Source of the DNA: an uncultured Carboxylicivirga sp.
GTDB taxonomy: Bacteria > Bacteroidota > Bacteroidia > Bacteroidales > Marinilabiliaceae
Reading direction: 5' to 3'
Length of the DNA: 64,000 bases
Assembly: GCF_963674565.1 (NCBI RefSeq)
Contig: NZ_OY771430.1
Location: 4,216,001 to 4,280,000 of the forward strand
Both the position numbers and the translations under genes were made by a program. The notes under the pieces were generated by a model, which saw only the letters and a program-made list of their open reading frames with translations, did no database searches and was not told where the DNA came from. Positions within the stretch are counted from its first letter, which is position 1; every line of letters starts with the position of its first letter. Of the stretch, positions 10,201-18,433 are shown one piece after another.

Positions 10201-11592
10201 GGAGCAGCCGCCATGGGTTTTCTGCCAATGGCTATCTCAACAGGTGCAGGTGCTGAAGTTCAGCGACCATTGGCAACCGTAGTTATTGGAGGACTTATCA
10301 CCTCTACCCTTTTAACCCTGATTGCTCTTCCGCTTTTGTTCGAGATTTTTTATAATGTAGAGAGAATACAACTCTTCCCGTTTAAGGTGATACGTTCAAA
10401 AGGAACAGCCGTTCTTATTGGTTTAATGTTACTATCCTCTACTTCAATAATGGCACAAAAACAGGAATTGAAACTGGATCAGGTTATTGAGATTGCCATC
10501 AATAACAACAAACAGGTCAAAGCTAGCGAGCTTGAAGTGGAAAAGGCCAATGTGATGAAGGGAACGGCCTTCTCTCCCGACAAAACAACCATAGCCTATA
10601 GCACCGATGAAAATAACATAGCCGAAAATGGTTATCCTTTAAAAGTCTGGGGTGTTGAGCAACGTATTGATTTTCCTGGATTGTATGTATCTCAAGGTAA
10701 AATGCGCAGGTTGGAAGTTGATATTGCCGAAACAGAAATGTCAATTCAGAAAAGCACACTTCAAAAAGAAGTGTCGTTGCTTTATTACGAACTTCAGATG
10801 CTGCAAAGTCAATTAAATATTTACAGGCAACTCGATTCAGTTTTAATTAAACTAGAACAGTTCAATGAACGGCGATATGAAGTTAAGGATATTAGTCAAT
10901 TGGATCTGCTGAATATCAAAGCAAAGAAAAACAGGGCAATGGTAACTGAGAATAACCTAAACTCATCCATCGATAATACACTGAAACGGTTAAAAGTGGT
11001 GATGAATTACGACGAAGATTTTACCATACCTGTAAGTTCAGAGTTGGTCGTTTCTACCTCATCTGTTAGTGATTCTCTCCTGCTTTTTAAATGGTTTGAG
11101 CTCCAAAATCAGCATGCTCAATCGTTGGTAAAAGTTGAAAAAAACAAGATGCTCCCCGATATCACGTTCAATTATTTCATTGGATCAAATTCATATGAAA
11201 ATGCTCAGAATTATCAGGGTTTTGAAGTAGGATTAGCTATCCCTTTATTCTTTGGAAATCACTCAGCCAATATAAAGGCAGCCAAACTAACAGAACAATC
11301 ACAATCACTGAGATTCTCAAATCAAATGGATCTGATCAAAAATGAACTGGAGAAGATGAATGGAGAACAAAAAAGATATGCCACGTTGATTGATAATTAC
11401 AATCAGGTTGAAAAGCCGCTAGCAGATGAAATGATGCGAACAGCTTTGAAGGCATACCAGCTGGGCGGTGTTAGTTTTTATGAATTATCCGCCAACCTCG
11501 AAGAAGCTATTAACATTCAGATGAGCTACTTCGAAAATGTATTTAACTATAACCGAATCAGTCTTGAAATGAAATATTACTCTAACTACTAA
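7249..11592 (+). CDS. CusA/CzcA-type heavy-metal RND efflux pump fused to a TolC-like outer-membrane factor
   Basis: 1447 residues against about 1040 for an unfused pump. Residues 1 to about 1040 are a full heavy-metal (HME) RND permease, with TM4 proton-relay acids in LDFGIIIDGAVIIVE (Asp400, Asp406, Glu413), EFVPTLDEGDFV at the porter domain, and twelve membrane helices. After the last helix a basic stretch and a second hydrophobic, signal-like segment ending SIMAQ (about 1050-1069) lead into a TolC/OEP-type region of helices (about 1075-1447). The fusion joins inner-membrane pump and outer-membrane channel in one chain, a form known in Bacteroidota. The adaptor gene follows after 4 bases. 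The metal specificity cannot be told from the sequence. Confidence 0.95.
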   Translation: MLEKIIDFSVKNKLIVILFTLTVVGFGLFSVLKIPVGTVPDITNNQVQIITTSGNLSTQEIEQFITAPVEMEMANLPGVEEIRSVSKFGISLVTVVFEDKLGTYLPRQLIAEKIKVAATNIPEAYGAPDMGPISTGLGEIYQYILDVKPGYEDRYSPMDLRTIQDWIVKRRLSGINGVVEVNSWGGYLKQYEVAINPSLLKSMDLTLMEVFNALESNNSISGGAYIEKTNQSYFIRGDGQVKSIPDIEKIVIANKGGHPVLIKDVAKVHFGYANRFGAITANGKGETILGQIMMLKNADSKEVIQGVHNRVEEIQSGLPEGVFINPILERGELIGKTSTTVAENLILGAIIVLFTVILLLGNWRSALVIASMIPLALFFTISMMYIFGIDANLMSLGALDFGIIIDGAVIIVEYIALKMNLLGTNLSNSEERQKQMDQIANEGASKMMKSAIFGQIIILIVFIPILSLQGVEGKMFHPMALAFSFAIIGAMIMGLTWLPVASSLFLKPVDENKKTISKRLMKRLHIAYEPSILWACRNKKIVLGIAILSLIATGVIFTRIGGEFVPTLDEGDFVIQPVLKTGTSLSKTVETTTRMEQILMKEFPDEVDQIVSRIGAAEVPTDPMSMEEVDMIIKLNPKSDWVAAGDKEELAEKFKEALSIIPGIEYEFTQPIEMRFNELITGVRSDIAIKIYGEDLDYINEKANEIKKLITDVPGAGDIILEKTTGLPQIKVDYKRDKIAYYGVDIATLNAYLSTAFGGQISGVVFEGEKRFDMVVRLQDQSRTDIADIRRLMVPVSSGQQIPLAELAEIEYTKGPAKISRENTRRRVVVAVNVRNRDLQSVIEDIQVLIDQNIKLTPGNYIEYGGQFENLQNATNRLMLAVPVSLLLIFIFLHFAFKSLKDAIMIFTAIPLATVGGVFLLWLRGMPFSVSAGVGFIALFGIAVLNGIVLIEHLKELLHENGGNIKNIIVRGTKDRLRPVLLTAGAAAMGFLPMAISTGAGAEVQRPLATVVIGGLITSTLLTLIALPLLFEIFYNVERIQLFPFKVIRSKGTAVLIGLMLLSSTSIMAQKQELKLDQVIEIAINNNKQVKASELEVEKANVMKGTAFSPDKTTIAYSTDENNIAENGYPLKVWGVEQRIDFPGLYVSQGKMRRLEVDIAETEMSIQKSTLQKEVSLLYYELQMLQSQLNIYRQLDSVLIKLEQFNERRYEVKDISQLDLLNIKAKKNRAMVTENNLNSSIDNTLKRLKVVMNYDEDFTIPVSSELVVSTSSVSDSLLLFKWFELQNQHAQSLVKVEKNKMLPDITFNYFIGSNSYENAQNYQGFEVGLAIPLFFGNHSANIKAAKLTEQSQSLRFSNQMDLIKNELEKMNGEQKRYATLIDNYNQVEKPLADEMMRTALKAYQLGGVSFYELSANLEEAINIQMSYFENVFNYNRISLEMKYYSNY

Positions 11593-11596
11593 TCTT

Positions 11597-12706
11597 ATGA
11601 AAGCAACAGCATATATCCTTCTTATTTCTCTTTTTATCAGCTCATGTAATCATACAAAAACAGAAGAGGAATCCACAGAAAACAATCTGATAGAAATAAG
11701 TAAACAACAGTTCGAGGCAGAACAAATGGAGCTTGGTACCATTGCTCAAATTGCCTTTCCTGCTAAACTCTATTTTTCAGGCTATATTAAACCCAGCACC
11801 AATGGTTGGGCAAAGGTTGGATTGCCTGTTGAAGGCATTGTTCAGCAAATAAAGGTTAATGTTGGTCAGGAAGTTAAAAAAGGTGATCCTCTGTTTGTGA
11901 TTGGAGGAAATCCATTTATCGATCTGCAAAAAGAATTTGCTGAATCGAGTGCCCGACTCAATCAATTGAAGCTCGATTTCAACCGGGTTAGTCTGTTATA
12001 CAAAGAAAACATCGGAACAGAAAAGGAATTTGTTACAGCTCAAAGTGCCTATGAATCAGAACTGGCAATGAACAATGCGATAAAAATGAAACTTGAGAAC
12101 ATCGGACTGAATGTCGATCGAATCGCCAAAGGTTCATTGTATACTTCTTATACAATTACCGCACCTATCAAAGGTTTTATCACTGATATGAAGGCTGTGG
12201 TTGGAGAATACACCGATCAACAGGAAGACCTGACATCCATTGTTGATAATGAACAATTACGTTTGCAACTCATTGTCTTCGAGAAAGATATTTCATCTAT
12301 TCAAAGGGGTCAAAATGTTGAATTTCACGCCAGTGGAAATCTACAGGAAATTGCCTTAGCCAATCTTGATTTTGTTGGTAAAACAGTAGATCCGGATTCA
12401 AAATCCATTGAATGTTATGCAAGTATCCAAGCGGAATATCTCGATAAGTACATCAATAATCAATTTGTTGAAGGGGAAATTATTCTTAGCACGGATACTG
12501 TTTCGGCGCTTCCAGTCGATGCTGTTATTCAGGCAGATGATCAAAGCTATATTCTTTCGTTACAGCAGGAAACGGATAGTAGCTATTTATTTCAAAAAAT
12601 TCATTTACAGGAAGGTAGAATCACAAAAGATTATGTGGAGGTGATAGAAAAACCAAATGTTGATAAAATAATTATCAAGGGAGTTTATAATATTATGGTG
12701 GATTAA
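11597..12706 (+). CDS. RND efflux periplasmic adaptor lipoprotein (CusB-like)
   Basis: 369 residues. A lipoprotein signal peptide ends in ISSC (Cys17), so the protein is anchored to a membrane. The membrane-fusion architecture is visible: a beta-barrel/lipoyl half-motif GLPVEGIVQQIKVNVGQEVKKGDPLF near 75-100, a helical hairpin (about 115-180), and the second lipoyl half YTITAPIKGFITDMKAVVGEY. It lies 4 bases downstream of the pump-channel fusion in the same direction and should complete the tripartite heavy-metal exporter. No metal-binding methionine cluster is obvious at the N-terminus, so copper or silver specificity should not be assumed. Confidence 0.93.
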   Translation: MKATAYILLISLFISSCNHTKTEEESTENNLIEISKQQFEAEQMELGTIAQIAFPAKLYFSGYIKPSTNGWAKVGLPVEGIVQQIKVNVGQEVKKGDPLFVIGGNPFIDLQKEFAESSARLNQLKLDFNRVSLLYKENIGTEKEFVTAQSAYESELAMNNAIKMKLENIGLNVDRIAKGSLYTSYTITAPIKGFITDMKAVVGEYTDQQEDLTSIVDNEQLRLQLIVFEKDISSIQRGQNVEFHASGNLQEIALANLDFVGKTVDPDSKSIECYASIQAEYLDKYINNQFVEGEIILSTDTVSALPVDAVIQADDQSYILSLQQETDSSYLFQKIHLQEGRITKDYVEVIEKPNVDKIIIKGVYNIMVD

Positions 12707-12774
12707 TGTCAGAATTTACCGAATCATTAACAGTAAAACCTTTTCATATTAATCAATCAGTCATCGTTATATGC

Positions 12775-12782
12775 TATTTTTG
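12775..12782 (+). promoter_or_regulatory. -7 promoter element for the GH43-like gene
   Basis: TATTTTTG matches the Bacteroidota -7 consensus TAnnTTTG and sits 32 bases before the first ATG of the GH43-like gene, a plausible distance for a short leader. No convincing -33 element was seen. Confidence 0.4.
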
Positions 12783-12814
12783 TTTACAAGCAAATTAACT
12801 ATTAAATCCTCTTT

Positions 12815-13885
12815 GTGATGAGAAATACCCGGATCGCTTATGCGATTTTAATTGGATTGACACTCTTAGCTTTTGGATGCAGTCAGACAGGCTCGTCAAA
12901 GAGTACGGAAGATGATATGGAAGCATATTTACTTACTTATTTTAAAGACAATACGCACAGCTTACATTTTGCCTTAAGCACCGATGGCTATACTTTTACT
13001 GATATCAATAACGGAGAACCTGTTGTTGGAGGTGATACTATTGCCAATCAAAAAGGAATTCGCGACCCACATATAACCCGTGGAAAGGATGGTGCATTTT
13101 ATGTGGCAATGACCGATCTGCACATATTTGCAAAGGAAGCCGGATATCGCGACACTCAGTGGGAAAGACCACAGGAGGAGTATGATTGGGGGAACAATCG
13201 TGGTTTTGTTCTGATGAAATCATATGATCTTATCAATTGGACACACAGCAACATACACCTTGATAAGGTATTTCCTGAATTAGAAGATGTTGGTTGCGCC
13301 TGGGCTCCGCAAACCATTTACGATGAAGCAACTGATAAAATGATGCTGTATTTTACGATGCGTATGGGTCACGGGCTAACCAAATTATACTATGCCTATA
13401 CCAACGACGATTTCACTGAAATTACAACATTACCCAAAATATTGTTTGATTATCCAAATCCGGAAATTCAGGTTTTAGATGCCGATATTTGTTCAATGCC
13501 CGATGGTAGGTTTTGCATGACTTATGTGGCACAGGAAAGACCAATCGGAATAAAACATGCCTTTTCAAATAGCATAAACAGTGGTTATGTGTATAGTGAC
13601 GAATGGATTGATTTGGAACCAGGTTCATGTGAAGCACCAAATATGTGGAAACGTATTGATGAAGATAAATGGGTGTTGATGTATGATATCTATAGCATTA
13701 ATCCACACAACTTCGGATTTTGCGAAACAACAGACTTTAACACCTTTAACGATTTAGGCCACTTCAACGAAGGTGAAATGAAAACCACCAATTTTACTTC
13801 ACCCAAACATGGAGCTGTCATACAGTTAACAAAAGAAGAAGCTGTAAAACTGGCAACTCACTGGAAATTTGATATCAAATTCTGA
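12815..13885 (+). CDS. GH43-like glycosidase lipoprotein
   Basis: 356 residues. A lipoprotein signal peptide ends in LAFGC (Cys22). The five-bladed propeller signature of family 43 is clear: the first acidic residue lies in GIRDPHITRGKDGAFYVAMT, then WAPQTIYDEATDKMMLYFTM, LDADICSMPDGRFCMTY with a second Asp, and a candidate acid in CEAPNMWK. Members act on arabinose- or xylose-containing plant or algal glycans; the substrate here is not predictable. It stands alone, without susCD or other polysaccharide-utilisation genes. An ATG directly repeated at 12818 is an alternative start. A strong terminator follows at 13903. Confidence 0.88.
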   Translation: MMRNTRIAYAILIGLTLLAFGCSQTGSSKSTEDDMEAYLLTYFKDNTHSLHFALSTDGYTFTDINNGEPVVGGDTIANQKGIRDPHITRGKDGAFYVAMTDLHIFAKEAGYRDTQWERPQEEYDWGNNRGFVLMKSYDLINWTHSNIHLDKVFPELEDVGCAWAPQTIYDEATDKMMLYFTMRMGHGLTKLYYAYTNDDFTEITTLPKILFDYPNPEIQVLDADICSMPDGRFCMTYVAQERPIGIKHAFSNSINSGYVYSDEWIDLEPGSCEAPNMWKRIDEDKWVLMYDIYSINPHNFGFCETTDFNTFNDLGHFNEGEMKTTNFTSPKHGAVIQLTKEEAVKLATHWKFDIKF

Positions 13886-13902
13886 TAACCAAATAAGATC
13901 TC

Positions 13903-13952
13903 AATCCCCAATACACATACGTTAATCGCGGAAAGGTATTGGGGATTTTTGT
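13903..13952 (+). terminator. Rho-independent terminator after the GH43-like gene
   Basis: A 12-base stem (AATCCCCAATAC with GTATTGGGGATT), a 21-base loop and a T-rich run lie 17 bases after the stop codon. Confidence 0.75.
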
Positions 13953-14104
13953 TTTATGCCCTATCATAAAACAACCAATAACAGCCAGAAATAGTATTCA
14001 TAACCATTTTAAATAAAACAGGGGCTTCCTTTGATTTCAAAATGATCTTACTTTTTAATTAAAAAAGTTGTAATTTGAGTAAGGTTGAAAGTGTACGGGA
14101 AAAT

Positions 14105-15979
14105 ATGCCTGATGATAAGTTTTTAAACAAAGTAAAAGCAATCATTCTTGATCATCTTGAAGATGATTCATTTGGGGTTGCCGACCTTGCTCATGCAATG
14201 GGTTTGAGTCGCTCTCAACTTTTCAGAAAACTAAAATCCATTTCCAATCATTCGGCCAATCAAATAATCAGAAATATACGACTCGAAGAAGCTTTAAAGC
14301 TGCTAAAAGAAGATCGTTATACGGTTTCGGAGGTGGCTTTTAAAGTTGGTTTCAGCAGCCCATCCTACTTTAATAAATGCTTCCACGATCATTATGGTTA
14401 TGCCCCTGGTGATTACCAAAAAATAGTTCCTAAAAAAGAAATATCAACAGAAACACCGGTAAAAGGTAAACTTAAGAATACTCATAAGATAGCTTTCCCT
14501 TTTGCTTTAATCTTAATCGTAGTTTTGTTTTTATTTCTGATTCGTAGGAATAGCAACACATCTATTCAGGCAGCTTCATTATCTGACCGATCCATTGCAG
14601 TTATGCCGTTGCTGGATCTTTCGGAGAATGCACAACGTGAACATATTGCTGTTGGTCTTACCGATGCTATTATTCTGGAGCTATCAAAAATAAAAAGCTT
14701 ACGTGTTATTTCCAGAGGCTCAGCTATGTTATTTCAGGATTCTGTAATGCCCTACTCCAAAATTGCAAAACAACTGGGTGTAAACCTTCTGCTGGAAGGA
14801 TCCATCGTTTACAATGGTGACAGTATGCGTGTTACGGTTCAGTTGATAGAACCATTTCCTAAGGAAAAACATTTATGGGCCAATAAATATGAAGAAAGTT
14901 CACTGAACATGATTCATCTATCCAACGACATTTCGCATGCCATTGCCAATGAAATAAAACTGGTTGTTGATGATTCTAAAAAAGCTCCTACAGTTAACCC
15001 AAGGGTTTACGATCTTTACCTTAAAGCTCACCATTTATGGTTAACACAAAAACCTCAATCAATCAGGGACGCCATACATTTTCTTGAGCAAACAATGGCA
15101 ATCGACTCGGGTTATGCTCCTGCCTACAGCTTATTGGCAGAATGTTATATCAGCCTGAATAAGTTTATTCGAAACAACGACGAGAAACTTAAAAACAGGC
15201 AAAACGGAAGAGCCGCCATTGACAAGGCACTGGATAAAGCTATTGAAATAGACGGATCATTAGCTGAAGCTTACATCACAAAAGGTAATATTCTGGGTAA
15301 GTTCGATTACAATTGGGAAGGCATGAAAGAAATGGTTGACAAGGGATTACAATTAAATCCAAATAATTCAACTGGTTACATAGCCTTGTATTATTACTAT
15401 TCGGTCAAAGGTGAATTGGAGAAGTGTATCGAAATGGCCAAAAAAGCTGAAGAACTGGATCCTCTGAATCCCCGAACATTAAGTACGGTGGCAAATGCCT
15501 ACGTATTAGCCGGACGATATACTGAAGCGATTGAACAATACCGAAATGCCATTAAAATGTTTAGTGATTACGGATTTGCATGGGATGGAATTGGTTATGC
15601 TTATTATATGATGGGTGATACAGCCAAAGCCATTGAAGCCTGGAGCGAGTTGCACCGAATTATTGGCAACCCCGAACTGGTTAAATACTATCAAACTGAA
15701 TCTTTTCATAATAGCATCCGTTTTTGGTTAGATAAAACCACGTCAGGCGAAAAAATTTATTGTTCCAATCCTTCAATTATAGCCATGGTTCATCTGTTTG
15801 TTGGTGACCCTGAAGGAGCTATGGATTACATCGAATTTGCCTATCAATATAAACACCTCGACTTACCTTTTATCATCATCAAACCCAATTTCCAAAGTTT
15901 ATACAATCACCCTCGCTTTAACGAAATCGCTAAAGATATTGGAGTTAACCTTTCCAGCTATAAGAAACGAAATATTTGA
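14105..15979 (+). CDS. AraC-type HTH regulator with TM segment, TolB-like domain and TPRs
   Basis: About 624 residues from the first ATG; an in-frame TTG at 14075 would add ten residues. An AraC DNA-binding domain is at the N-terminus (DLAHAMGLSRSQLFRKLKSI and VAFKVGFSSPSYFNKCFHDH). A single membrane helix follows (about 130-148), then an adenylate-cyclase-type TolB-like domain (SIAVMPLLDLSENAQREH to LLLEGSIVYNGDSMRVTVQL), and then tetratricopeptide repeats to the C-terminus. The layout suggests a membrane-bound one-component regulator that senses in the periplasm and binds DNA in the cytoplasm. Proteins of this design often sit near polysaccharide genes in marine Bacteroidota, so the preceding GH43-like gene may be a target; that is inference. 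Confidence 0.9.
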   Translation: MPDDKFLNKVKAIILDHLEDDSFGVADLAHAMGLSRSQLFRKLKSISNHSANQIIRNIRLEEALKLLKEDRYTVSEVAFKVGFSSPSYFNKCFHDHYGYAPGDYQKIVPKKEISTETPVKGKLKNTHKIAFPFALILIVVLFLFLIRRNSNTSIQAASLSDRSIAVMPLLDLSENAQREHIAVGLTDAIILELSKIKSLRVISRGSAMLFQDSVMPYSKIAKQLGVNLLLEGSIVYNGDSMRVTVQLIEPFPKEKHLWANKYEESSLNMIHLSNDISHAIANEIKLVVDDSKKAPTVNPRVYDLYLKAHHLWLTQKPQSIRDAIHFLEQTMAIDSGYAPAYSLLAECYISLNKFIRNNDEKLKNRQNGRAAIDKALDKAIEIDGSLAEAYITKGNILGKFDYNWEGMKEMVDKGLQLNPNNSTGYIALYYYYSVKGELEKCIEMAKKAEELDPLNPRTLSTVANAYVLAGRYTEAIEQYRNAIKMFSDYGFAWDGIGYAYYMMGDTAKAIEAWSELHRIIGNPELVKYYQTESFHNSIRFWLDKTTSGEKIYCSNPSIIAMVHLFVGDPEGAMDYIEFAYQYKHLDLPFIIIKPNFQSLYNHPRFNEIAKDIGVNLSSYKKRNI

Positions 15980-16100
15980 TATCCAAAGCACTATTTGTCT
16001 AATAAATGCACCATTTTTAACATGTATTGCAACATTATTCATCTGCTGCGAAACATGCTTGTGACGAACTTTGATCTATATCTTTTAAATCAAAAACGTC

Positions 16101-16775
16101 ATGAAAAAATTCAATTATTTTGCCGCTATTTTTGTTCTCTTAATGCTATTTTTTGCCTGTAATAAGAATGAAATTCAACCAATTTCCAATCAGGCTGAAC
16201 TTAAATCCAACACTCTGCTTACCGGTGTTGACGAATGGGGTTTTAACTATCAGGCCCAACTATTCGATGGTTATCTTATCAATGCTATATTTGGGGATCC
16301 TGCCTTTGCAGAAATGGAACATTATAAAACAATGGTTTACAAGGGTGAAGGACCTGAATTTTGGGAACAAGTCATTAAAAAGTATGATTACTTCGGATTT
16401 TTGATGCTACCAGAACTACTAGACTGTAAGTTAAAAATGAAATGGAACACCGATTTGCTGGGCAAAGATGGTATTTATCCTGAAACCTGGGTTGATTCCG
16501 ACGCCTGGATAGTATTTCATTACACAATGAATACCAAAGATCAAAAATGGTCGCAAGTGCGTAAATTGGTTGCCCGAAACAGCAACTACGAATTGATAGA
16601 CGGTTTCTGGTATAACGAAGAAGGAAAAGAAGTTGGTAAGCAGTCGTATTACTGGCCCGACTTAATGATTATTCAGGTGATTAATACAGGAGATAATCCA
16701 TTCGTACCAATGGCATTGCCTGATGATTATATTAATCCAAATGGTTCGGGTGTTGGCAAATACAAGATGAAGTAA
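16101..16775 (+). CDS. Hypothetical lipoprotein
   Basis: 224 residues. The signal peptide ends in LFFAC (Cys20), so a lipid anchor is likely. The mature part is aromatic-rich, with repeated tryptophans (VDEWGFNYQAQLFDGYLINA, EFWEQVIKKYDYFGFLML, SYYWPDLM). I do not recognise the family. It is flanked by an upstream regulator gene and a strong downstream terminator, so it is probably monocistronic. The compact, aromatic and charge-poor composition suggests a beta-rich surface domain, but this is not established. The start is well supported because the signal peptide begins directly at the ATG. Confidence 0.8.
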   Translation: MKKFNYFAAIFVLLMLFFACNKNEIQPISNQAELKSNTLLTGVDEWGFNYQAQLFDGYLINAIFGDPAFAEMEHYKTMVYKGEGPEFWEQVIKKYDYFGFLMLPELLDCKLKMKWNTDLLGKDGIYPETWVDSDAWIVFHYTMNTKDQKWSQVRKLVARNSNYELIDGFWYNEEGKEVGKQSYYWPDLMIIQVINTGDNPFVPMALPDDYINPNGSGVGKYKMK

Positions 16776-16787
16776 ATATACTTCTCC

Positions 16788-16821
16788 AAAATCTCCCGTT
16801 GGTCAATGGGAGATTTTTTTT
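16788..16821 (+). terminator. Rho-independent terminator
   Basis: A nine-base stem (AAATCTCCC / GGGAGATTT) with a ten-base loop and eight T residues follows the lipoprotein stop codon and separates it from the GNAT gene. Confidence 0.8.
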
Positions 16822-16851
16822 ACTTTTATTCGAAAGAATAATCCATTCGAG

Positions 16852-17355
16852 ATGTCTGAATTCATTATCCGGGATGCAAATCCAAACGATATTCCTGCAA
16901 TCAAAAAAATATGTGACGATGAATTTGGCAATGGATATTTTAATTCTTTTAGCGAATATCTTTTTACAAATGATTCAATACTGAGGGTTGCCACTCAACA
17001 AAATACAATCGCAGGCTTTTATTATTCATATTCTAATACTAAACAAGACCTAAGACAAGGCATCCTTAAAACACTGGCTATACATATTCAATACCGACAA
17101 AAAGGGTTAGGTATTAATTTATTTGAAGATGCCTGTATTCAACTGAAACAATTTAAAGTTCAGACCATTAAAACGATCATCTGGAACCACAATGATGATC
17201 AGGCAATCATTAAAATTTTAGATCAATTAGATTTTAAATTGGAATATGAAATTGCTGATTATTGGAAAGAAGAGAGCATTCTAAAAGGGTATATTTGTCC
17301 CGTTTGCGGAAATCCTTGTAACTGTTCGGCCAGTATCTATTACAAATCAATTTGA
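16852..17355 (+). CDS. GNAT family N-acetyltransferase with cysteine-rich tail
   Basis: 167 residues. A GNAT fold is indicated by the start FIIRDANPNDIPAIKKICDD and the acetyl-CoA motif in IQYRQKGLGINLFEDA, followed by the usual IWNHNDDQAIIKILDQLDFK. It is close to RimI-like acetyltransferases. The last 20 residues hold CPVCGNPCNCSA, a tight cluster of four cysteines that looks like half a zinc ribbon or a metal-binding tail, which is not standard for this family. The acceptor is unknown. The gene follows a strong terminator, so it has its own promoter, and no partner gene is apparent. Confidence 0.85.
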   Translation: MSEFIIRDANPNDIPAIKKICDDEFGNGYFNSFSEYLFTNDSILRVATQQNTIAGFYYSYSNTKQDLRQGILKTLAIHIQYRQKGLGINLFEDACIQLKQFKVQTIKTIIWNHNDDQAIIKILDQLDFKLEYEIADYWKEESILKGYICPVCGNPCNCSASIYYKSI

Positions 17356-17423
17356 ATCTGATAGGTTTTATAAAACCAAACAAGGCATTTTTCAGATGCC
17401 CTGTTCCTGATAAAGTAAACAAA

Positions 17424-17585
17424 TTAATCATGTTCACCTGTGTGATGCTGATGCTTTTTCAGGTAGAAAAAGGCAAAGAATATACCAAAAAGTACAAGGC
17501 CTGTGAAAATATAAAATGCTGTCATTGTCTCATTTTTAAAGTAAAATGCAACATCTATTAAAACAAGTATCCTCGCAATCGTCAT
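17424..17585 (-). CDS. Candidate small membrane protein, His-rich tail
   Basis: A 53-codon ORF too short for routine calling. It reads as a hydrophobic helix (FYIFTGLVLFGIFFAFFYL) followed by a soluble tail KKHQHHTGEHD with four histidines. An internal ATG at 17525 would give a 33-residue version starting just before the helix. There is no overlapping convincing gene on the other strand; the plus-strand ORF here is cysteine-rich and unconvincing. Single-helix peptides with charged tails often associate with respiratory or transporter complexes, but no such partner is adjacent. Evidence is only composition and topology. Confidence 0.35.
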   Translation of the reverse strand: MTIARILVLIDVAFYFKNETMTAFYIFTGLVLFGIFFAFFYLKKHQHHTGEHD

Positions 17586-17761
17586 AAATAGATTTTGACT
17601 GATTCACATAAGATACGCCAGATCAAACAACCAGACCATTGCCGTTACAATGACTCATAACCAAAAACAACTTCTCTCCTACAAAGATAGTAACAGATCA
17701 GACTAAAGTAAACAGATAGTTGAGCCAGGTTAATGTGTGATTTGGCCATGTAATTCTTAAA

Positions 17762-18403
17762 TTATTTCCAGCTTCTTCTGATCGTTAAATAGGTAATGTA
17801 CGAAACAGCAACCAACCAAACAACAGCCCACAAAAACTGAGGCAAAAAAGGGAGCAACTTTGTAAACTGCGCTAAGTCGGATGAAGGTCCTCCTTTAAAA
17901 TCCAGGATAATGTAAAACAAAGCGGTGGCTCCAACAGCCAGTAAGCTATATACCTGAATTGTTTTGCAGGCCTTTGACAGCCAAAAGAAAAGTGCGGCAA
18001 ACACCAACAATAAAACGGTTGATCCAATGCTGTTAAACCACACAATTGCGCTGAAAATCAAAACAGCCATTATAAGATACAAAACCCATTTAATATACTT
18101 CTCTTTATACAATGCGACAAACAATATCAAATTCCCCCAAAGTGCACTTCCAATGTATCCGCCCGGTATAACCAGTAAAGACCAACCTCCGGCAACCATT
18201 GCATAACCCGAGCCATCATTATTTATTTGTATTCCATGAACACTTCCTCCGGTAATCAGGGCAAACAAGGCATGACCTGTTTCATGAAAAATGGTAACCA
18301 GCAATGTAATGGGATAAAGTACGAAATTTCCGTATGGAACAAACCTTATGAGCACCCAATAAAGAATGATTGAAAGCAGAATGAAAAGAAGTTTTTTATT
18401 CAT
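17762..18403 (-). CDS. M50-like membrane metallopeptidase
   Basis: 213 residues with about six hydrophobic helices. The zinc motif HETGH (His40, Glu41, His44) sits at the end of the second helix, and GGYIGSALWGN lies downstream, a pattern of the M50B-like peptidases related to site-2 proteases. It is the last gene of a leftward run DoxX - glutathione peroxidase - OhrR - this gene, 30 bases after the ohrR stop codon, so it may be co-expressed under peroxide stress. The third zinc ligand was not identified. Substrate unknown; a role in cleaving membrane proteins is inferred from the family only. Confidence 0.85.
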   Translation of the reverse strand: MNKKLLFILLSIILYWVLIRFVPYGNFVLYPITLLVTIFHETGHALFALITGGSVHGIQINNDGSGYAMVAGGWSLLVIPGGYIGSALWGNLILFVALYKEKYIKWVLYLIMAVLIFSAIVWFNSIGSTVLLLVFAALFFWLSKACKTIQVYSLLAVGATALFYIILDFKGGPSSDLAQFTKLLPFLPQFLWAVVWLVAVSYITYLTIRRSWK

Positions 18404-18433
18404 GTAAGTTAAGTATTCACGCAGCAGAAAATA

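Noticed and set aside
17352..17561. 69-codon plus-strand ORF after the GNAT gene
   Set aside because: It overlaps the GNAT stop codon, is cysteine- and lysine-rich with no motif, and lies opposite a better minus-strand small membrane-protein frame.
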